Source: Arion vulgaris (Eukaryota > Mollusca > Gastropoda > Stylommatophora > Arionidae). From it: a stretch of 64,000 bases of DNA. The number at the start of each line of letters is the position of its first letter. Positions within the stretch are counted from its first letter, which is position 1. Shown in pieces: positions 58,740 through 64,000 of this stretch. The position numbers and the translations under genes were made by a program. The notes beneath the pieces are model-generated. The model was not told where the DNA came from, did not search any database, and saw only the letters and a list, made by a program, of their open reading frames with translations. The stretch lies in NCBI GenBank assembly GCA_020796225.1, contig CM036762.1, positions 49,764,407 through 49,828,406 of the forward strand. Reading direction: 5' to 3'.

Positions 58740-59218
58740 ATTATGGTTCCACAAAGAAAAGACAGAAAGAATGAGCGGATTGCAAACGATAAACTAGAGT
58801 TAATGCAATAGATTAGAGAGAAAAGGCACAGGGAGCAACAAAGGAAGAAAATCAGATGGACTACGAAAATATAAGAAAAGTAATCAGAAAGAACATGAGA
58901 ACAGTTGAAAAGCATTACCTACAATGTCGTTGTGCAATGTGAGAGAAATACCGGAAGAAATGGAGAGAGCAGGAAATGTTCAACGGAAAAAAAGCAATTG
59001 CCATAACTTTAACACAAAGCTAAATGTAATAGAAGGCTATCGGGGAAGAACCCTAACCAAACAAGAATAAATTCTCAACAGATGGAAAGAATATTTCAAC
59101 GGAATGTATATGAACATAGACGAAAAAAGCAATAGAGAAAGCACTGAAATAGTCACAGAGAAAAAGACGGAACCATCGTTCGATGAATTATCAGAACTAT
59201 ACAGTTATAGATCTTAGA
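58740..59218 (+). mobile_element. LINE internal fragment (endonuclease-RT linker)
   Basis: With frame changes it reads ENIRKVIRKNMRTVEKHYLQ, EMERAGNVQRKKS, VIEGYRGRTLTKQE, ILNRWKEYFNGMYMNID and TEKKTEPSFDELSEL. The phrase of type GR.LT..E.IL.RW.EYF is characteristic of the linker between endonuclease and reverse transcriptase in APE-type LINEs. Both neighbouring domains are missing, so this is an isolated internal piece. Confidence 0.6.
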
Positions 59219-59334
59219 AAGACAGGCCGTGCTAAAGCAAACAATGTGAGTGACGACCAGTGAGAAGGTCAGACGAAACAGTTACCTGTTGTAGTTTCAA
59301 ATTTAACTGTAGCATTTTTAATATTTTTTTGGGT

Positions 59335-59680
59335 CCAGAAGCACTTGAGCTTTTCAGCTCTTCTGCTCGGTGCCATGGACATTGTAACCCTTCTGCTCGG
59401 TGCCATGGACATTGTAACCCTTCTGCTCGGTGCCATGGACATTGTAACCCTTCTGCTCGGTGCCATGGACATTGCAACCCTTCTGCTCGGTGCCATGGAC
59501 ATTGTAACCCTTCTGCTCGGTGCCATGGACATTGTAACCCTTCTGCTCGGTGCCATGGACATTGTAACCCTTCGGTTCGGTACCACGAACACCGTAAATC
59601 TGGGGAATCTGTGGCTTTTTCTGCCATCCCGCGGAATTGAACCCGCACACACACAGGGATAGTCACCGTAGTCCAACGTG
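59335..59680 (-). mobile_element. tRNA-derived SINE, family 1, copy 4: internal unit expanded, head truncated
   Basis: The tail side begins near 59,337 (GTCCAGAAGCAC). The body has seven copies of a 30-bp unit (CTGCTCGGTGCCATGGACAT and the next ten bases) at 59,363-59,572, followed by the usual diverged terminal unit. Other copies have one unit. The B-box GGGTTCAATTCC is present, but the head stops near 59,680 inside the A-box, so the copy is 5'-truncated. No clear target duplication. Four overlapping open frames on both strands are by-products. Confidence 0.9.
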
Positions 59681-60238
59681 ACCTAGTTATAGTGCATAGA
59701 CATAGTACCGTGCCCACTTGATCGCGTCCAATGAGTGGGAGCCTTCGATAAACTCCAACTAACGCAGTAACACCTCTCTATACAAACACTTAACGCTCTC
59801 ATTCGAAGACATTTTCACGTTCACTCGTACCGGATCCACCCGTCGTGGCACTTCCGGGTAAGGCCCACAAAAATAAAGAAAACAGGCAAAGAAACCAAAG
59901 TAAAACTTCAGATGACCTGAATTTTTCTTGTAGCAACAGATGGGTGGGAATCATAAACTAATAACATAAGCATTAATGAACAAAAGCGAATACTTTGGAA
60001 CGAAACGCTATAGAAAAATTGTCACAACGAAAAAGACGAGAAAAGATATACACACCCTACAAGACCTGACACACCCTACAAGACCTGACACACCCTACAA
60101 GACCTGACACACCCTACAAGACCTGACACACCCTACAAGACCTGACACACCCTACAAGACCTGATCACCAAGCATTACTGACTCACAAACAACATCATGT
60201 TGTTTAAAACTGAAATATTTTGGTCGCATTAATTCTCA
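59681..60238. other. Intergenic with a 19-bp repeat
   Basis: No gene. At 60,050-60,165 a 19-bp unit (ACACCCTACAAGACCTGAC) is repeated six times. The rest shows nothing I recognise. Confidence 0.6.
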
Positions 60239-60239
60239 C

Positions 60240-60425
60240 AGTGGTTTAGAAAGAACAGTAATAGAGATCTTGGAGACGAATTCGGGGACAAACAACACCT
60301 CAATAGCAGCCGGACTTTAAAGAAACCTTGAACATGACGTTGAAGGAGTCGGGAGAACTGTCTGGAAACCGATAATTTTGCAGACTGACTGTGATGAGAA
60401 CGAAGTTTTTTTCGAAGAACATACT
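60240..60425 (+). mobile_element. LINE family C tail remnant
   Basis: Nucleotide match to 50,705-50,870: GAACAGTAAT, CAACACCTCAATAGCAGC, then AACATGACGTTGAAGGAGTC. Heavily decayed. It marks the far upstream edge of the receptor 6 unit, in the same place as before receptor 5. Confidence 0.5.
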
Positions 60426-60639
60426 TTATGTTCTATTACAAGATTTTCGAAATGGGTGAGTGATTTGTGCAAGCCAATGTTTTCTTTGTTTTTCCTGTAA
60501 TATTTCAGCCACTTGCAGTTGTAAATGTACATTTAGTAGGTGCGCTATGTAAAACTAGTGGCAACTAAAATAAAACAGTAGGTAAAATAATTTAGCACAA
60601 ATAACGATTTCAAGGAGTCATTTTGTGCAATTCTCGCAC

Positions 60640-60795
60640 AGGATTGTGTTATGATTATGTGCAATTCTCGCACAGGATTGTGTTATGATTATGTGCAATT
60701 CTCGCACAGGATTGTGTTATGATTATGTGCAATTCTCGCACAGGATTGTGTTATGATTATGTGCAATTCTCGCACAGGATTGTGTTATGATTAAT
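60640..60795. repeat. 34-bp tandem repeat in the receptor 6 upstream block, ~5 copies
   Basis: Perfect units containing GTGCAATTCTCGCACAGGAT. A single diverged unit occupies the matching place before receptor 5 (TGTAATTCTCGTTCAGGATT near 51,065), so the expansion is specific to this copy. Confidence 0.94.
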
Positions 60796-61381
60796 AGTCG
60801 TGTTCTTGCTGTCGTTCCTCGGTGTTCACATTTTAAAAACTACCACCAAACAGAATGGGATGGGGAAAGCTATATAGGAACGGGCGAAGTATTGAAATCA
60901 AATTGTAAATCGATACTAGAGACTCGTGAACGAGAGTTATCTAACTGAAAACTATTGGCGGTGTGTGACATTTACTGACAACGCTGGCAGTGGGACTTCA
61001 ACATTCAAAATCACGGATTGGTTACATTCACATGACAACTGTTTATGTTTTTGGAATATGTGATAGATGTGGTATGCAACAGACAGAGACATTATAAATA
61101 TATGATTCTAACTTCTCTATTGCAAAGTGTACTATAATAATTGTAATAAGACACAGAAACATTCTCATAGCGTGTGACAAGGACACAAAACTACCGGTTA
61201 CAATTAAGTATTTCTCAGGTGTTCTTTTAGATAAATTGATATAAAAACTAAACACGGAAAGATAGCACATTATAAATTAATGTTGTGTTTTTAATATCTT
61301 GTCGAACAGTGAATCTTGAACAACTTTAAATATTATATGTTAATTTCGGAGTATTTGTGTTTCCCAGATATTTGAATAGAC
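60796..61381 (+). promoter_or_regulatory. Upstream block of receptor 6
   Basis: Diverged copy of the block before receptors 3 to 5: GGGCGAAGTATTGAAATCAA, TGACATTTACTGACAACGC, GACTTCAACATTCAAAATC, and near the gene GAATCTTGAACAACTT. Uninterrupted here. Likely contains promoter and 5' untranslated sequence. Confidence 0.55.
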
Positions 61382-62324
61382 ATGAATACAAGTCAATCAG
61401 ATCTGAAAAATTGCTTGTTTCCCCTTGTGGATACATATTCTATATGTAACTTTCGGGATTATCATCGTTTTCGAGAATTTCTTAATAATATTTATAATAA
61501 AACGAACAGCAAGACTGCACAACATCGCAAACATTTTTGTGGCATCTTTAGCTCTGTCAGATTTGGTCGTTGGATTCAGTCTGTTTCTGACTGGCATCCT
61601 ATCATGGGCAATGAATCCTTATAATTGGTTATATACACACGTGATCTTTGTCATGGATACATGTAATATAGGAATGGTGTTCTGCTCATATCTTCACGTG
61701 ACATTGATTGCTATTGAGCGTTATGTTTACATCGCTTACCCTTACTTTCATTCTAGACAAGTCACTGAACACTCTTTCATGAGATGTATACTCGGTGTTT
61801 GGATTCTGATAATTCTTTACGTAACGTTATCGGCAGTTCTGGAGGACAAAAAGGATTATTGTCTTTTCAGTGATATATTATCGCACAGTTTTGTACATTT
61901 TAGCAGCGCGATGTCTTTACTGCTTCTGGTGGTAACTTCTTTAGTGTATTTCAAAATAGCGGCCATGTCACTAAAACATCGACGATCAATTGTCGCTTTC
62001 AATGTAGCAGTAGTGGAGTCTGAATCTTCAAATCACACAGATAATACCAGAATAAACAAGGAAATCTGGATTCATATGATAAAATCAGTTAGATTTTTTC
62101 TGGCATTGACCGGTTCATTAGTTATAATGACAGTTCCTGCAATAATCTGTGTTTTAGTTAAATCGTTTAACATTATTGTTAATGAAAATGTAATCCTTAC
62201 ATTTACGTTTATTCCCTCCGTACACTCGGGAGTCGACTTCTTTATTAACATGTTCATGAACACTGATTTCAAACTTGCAGTCAAGAAATTATTTATTTCT
62301 GAAGCATCAACTAAATGTTGTTAA
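61382..62324 (+). pseudogene. Class A GPCR (receptor 6), intact except one extra base near the start
   Basis: The conserved start ATG (61,382) opens MNTSQSDLKNCLFP, but a run of four C (61,421-61,424) puts the rest one base out of frame relative to paralogues (TTTCCA.ATGTGG). From about 61,425 the other frame is open for 299 codons to 62,324 with every landmark: ENFLIIF, LALSD, MDTCN, ERYVYIAYPYFHSRQVT, GVWILI, KDYCLF, MTVPAIIC, HSGVDFFINMFMNTDF (N of HSGVN changed to D) and KKLF. That codon reads TTG, so no normal ATG serves this frame near the N-terminus. Either a very recent pseudogene, a sequence error in a homopolymer, or translation from another site. Coding quality otherwise equals receptor 3. 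Confidence 0.85.
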
Positions 62325-62460
62325 TGTTTATTTACTACAACATTATTCTGGACACAAATCTGAAATACTGTAACATGCAAACTTGCCTTCCATCATGGGC
62401 ATGCTCAACAGTAGAAGTCTAAGATGGAAATGGCATATGAGAAGAATAAATAATTGCAGT
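62325..62460 (+). mobile_element. RTE fragment
   Basis: CAAACTTGCCTTCCATCATG with flanking bases matches 5,770-5,860 of the RTE copy (LPSIMGM, then a broken LRW motif). About 120 bp only. Confidence 0.75.
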
Positions 62461-62772
62461 ACACTAAAACAAATGTTGTTCTGTCAATTTTTATAGAGGA
62501 AGAGGCAACAAATACTTTTTGTGTTGTTAAATAAAATTAGAAATAAACAAAAATGACACAAAATATTAATTTATTGCTTTCAGCTCCTCGGTGACCATGG
62601 GGTCTCAATATGTTTAGTATTGTTTCTATACTTTCTCCAGTCTCTGTCGTTTTCTTTATATAAATATTGACAAAACATAGCAGCATTCAAGACAACCACA
62701 CAGAGACACATTTATTTATAACAGAAAGCTAACACCCTCTTGTTAGCCAAATATTGAAAAGTGTAACTATTT
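62461..62772. other. Intergenic, nothing recognised
   Basis: AT-rich sequence between the RTE fragment and the SINE. No feature seen. Confidence 0.5.
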
Positions 62773-63129
62773 TGGAAAGCCATTGTTTTTGGGGTTTTTA
62801 TTCCCGATCCAAAAGCACTTGAGCTGAAAGCTCTTCGGCTCGGTGTCATGGACATCGTAACCCTTCGGCTCGGTGTCATGGACATCGTAACCCTTCGGCT
62901 CGGTGTCATGGACATCGTAACCCTTCGGCTCGGTGTCATGGACATCGTAACCCTTCGGCTCGGTGTCATGGACATCGTAACCCTTCGGCTCGGTGCCACG
63001 AACACCGTAAATTTGGGGAACCTGTAGCTTTTCTGCCAGTCCGCGGAGTTGAACCCGCACTTACATAGGACTAGTCACCCGTAGTCCAACGCGCTACGAA
63101 CACGCTGGGCACGCTGGAAAGCCATTGTT
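62773..63129 (-). mobile_element. tRNA-derived SINE, family 1, copy 5: internal unit expanded
   Basis: Complete copy (62,788-63,114) with a perfect 15-bp duplication TGGAAAGCCATTGTT (62,773-62,787 and 63,115-63,129). The body has five 30-bp units (CGGCTCGGTGTCATGGACAT and ten more bases), all sharing the copy-specific GTGTCATGG variant, plus the diverged terminal unit. Head with A-box-like TAGCGCGTTGGA and B-box-like GGGTTCAACTCC. The shared variant shows that the expansion happened within this copy or its direct source. Confidence 0.92.
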
Positions 63130-63149
63130 CAAATGAAACAAAAATAACC

Positions 63150-63390
63150 AAAAATAAGTAAACCCAATTATGTTACAAAATGAAATCATAGATGAAGTTC
63201 AAGATTTTGTGTACCTGGGAAGTACAGTATTGCAGAATGGTGATTCGGAAAAGTACATCGTTGGATAAATCAAGAAAACAAGCCAAGCTTTTGACATGCT
63301 TAACAAATGTGACAGGGTAGTCACAGTTGTTTTGAAAATCGGGGAAATCGCGTTAAAACTATTGTGCACGATTTTTGAACACTAATATGA
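63150..63390 (+). mobile_element. LINE family B fragment
   Basis: Reads LQNEIIDEVQDFVYLGSTVL, then QNGDSEK and a broken thumb. Nucleotide match to 26,025-26,140 (ATTATGTT, ACAAAATGAAATCATAGA). The FVYLGS motif marks the region after the palm domain. Confidence 0.75.
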
Positions 63391-63413
63391 AATGTATAGG
63401 ACATCAACAAGAG

Positions 63414-63455
63414 GAATAGAGAGAGAAAGAGAGAAAGCGAGATAGAGAGATAGCG

Positions 63456-63492
<37 letters not shown>

Positions 63493-63525
63493 TATATAGA
63501 GAGAGAGATAGAGAGAGAGATTTGA
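63414..63525. repeat. (GA)n/(GATA)n microsatellite
   Basis: Interrupted GAGA and GATA run of about 110 bases. Confidence 0.96.
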
Positions 63526-64000
63526 AGTAGGGCCCCCGGTTTCTAACCATCGGGTCTAGGGCTCCCGGTTTCCAATCATCGGGACAAACAGTGGTGACTA
63601 TGTGTTGTTGTTGTTATTGTTGTTATCCTTATTGGATAGTCAGGGCTTTTGGTCAGAGTGGCTTTGATTTGTAATAGGGTCCCCCTACTTTTGGTCTACG
63701 AAGACGAGAGCTATTTGCTGTAGTTCCTTCTCCATTGTTGATTGTTACTACTGCTCTGCTTCTCTATGGTTCTCCTCTTCTTTATCCTGGGTTCATAATT
63801 TGGTTTTGTTGTTGATGTATCTCTTCTGATGGCAGTCATTAGATTTATAGTTTGTTATATCATTTTAGTTTGGTCCATCCTTTTTCTCCTTCATTTAGTT
63901 TTCCTTACACGATGGTATTCATGTTGTAATCAAGACGATACATGATTGTATTCAACAATATAGTAAACAACTAAGATTCGTTCACATTTCTATATTTTTA
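63526..64000. other. Intergenic, nothing recognised
   Basis: A ~30-bp phrase around CCCGGTTTC and ATCATCGGG is present twice (63,535-63,590), and a (TTG)n run lies at 63,604-63,626. No gene seen before the window ends. Confidence 0.5.

Noticed and set aside
59232..59717. Four overlapping open frames with WHRAEGLQCP-like or ARCHGHCNP-like repeats
   Set aside because: They are translations of the expanded 30-bp SINE unit on both strands.
61397..61597. Separate small gene from the conserved ATG of receptor 6 (61,382-61,624)
   Set aside because: It is the out-of-frame continuation after the extra C; after residue 14 the sequence does not match any paralogue in that frame.

Overview
This is a eukaryotic, AT-rich, repeat-dense genomic window, most likely from a gastropod mollusc (a pulmonate snail would fit). 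That placement is an inference. It rests on an expanded family of intronless class A GPCRs of the kind described as chemoreceptor candidates in heterobranch gastropods, on RTE-like and other APE-type LINEs, Penelope-like elements and tRNA-derived SINEs, and on very long minisatellites. There are no bacterial operons, rRNA genes or CRISPR arrays.

The only convincing host genes are six paralogous single-exon seven-transmembrane receptors. Three are intact: 11069-12016 (minus), 21657-22574 (plus) and 31331-32263 (plus). One at 61382-62324 is intact except for one extra base near its start. Two are pseudogenes, 46292-47217 and 52252-53171. They share an N-terminal glycosylation sequon, an ERY motif, the TM3-ECL2 cysteine pair, and an unusual TM6 (MTVP instead of CWxP) and TM7 (HSGxNFFIN instead of NPxxY). 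The four right-hand receptors each follow a related 0.6-0.8 kb upstream block, so the array grew by segmental duplication of gene plus 5' flank.

Layout. 0-8 kb: fragments of an unnamed repeat family, two LINE families and a 465-bp hAT-type non-autonomous element. 8.7-10.2 kb: 25-bp minisatellite, then a short MITE. 11-12 kb: receptor 1. 12.6-13.2 kb: 51-bp array. 14-16.6 kb: LINE remnants, one interrupted by a small Penelope-type insertion with a 14-bp target duplication. 18.8 kb: SINE. 19-21.3 kb: 105-, 19- and 75-bp arrays. 21.7 kb: receptor 2. 22.8-27.1 kb: small arrays and LINE remnants. 27.3-30.8 kb: a 3.4-kb 36/38-bp minisatellite. 31.3 kb: receptor 3. 32.4-33.4 kb: 62-bp array. 35.8-39.5 kb: 3.7-kb 37-bp array. 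41-46.2 kb: a Penelope-like element and a near-complete but dead RTE element inserted side by side in the upstream block of receptor 4. 46-50 kb: receptor pseudogene 4, a SINE and LINE ends. 51-53 kb: a second SINE family and receptor pseudogene 5. 55-59.7 kb: SINEs and a dead LINE. 60-62.3 kb: upstream block and receptor 6. 62.8-64 kb: an expanded SINE copy, a LINE fragment and (GA)n.

Two themes stand out. First, the paralogous receptor blocks act as empty-site references, so insertions can be dated and bounded. Second, tandem amplification is pervasive and repeatedly starts inside transposon sequence (LINE RT domains, LINE 3' ends, a SINE body). In the two largest clean arrays the main variable position is a CpG that alternates with TpG or CpA. 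All element family names below are my reading of protein motifs and structure, with no database search behind them.
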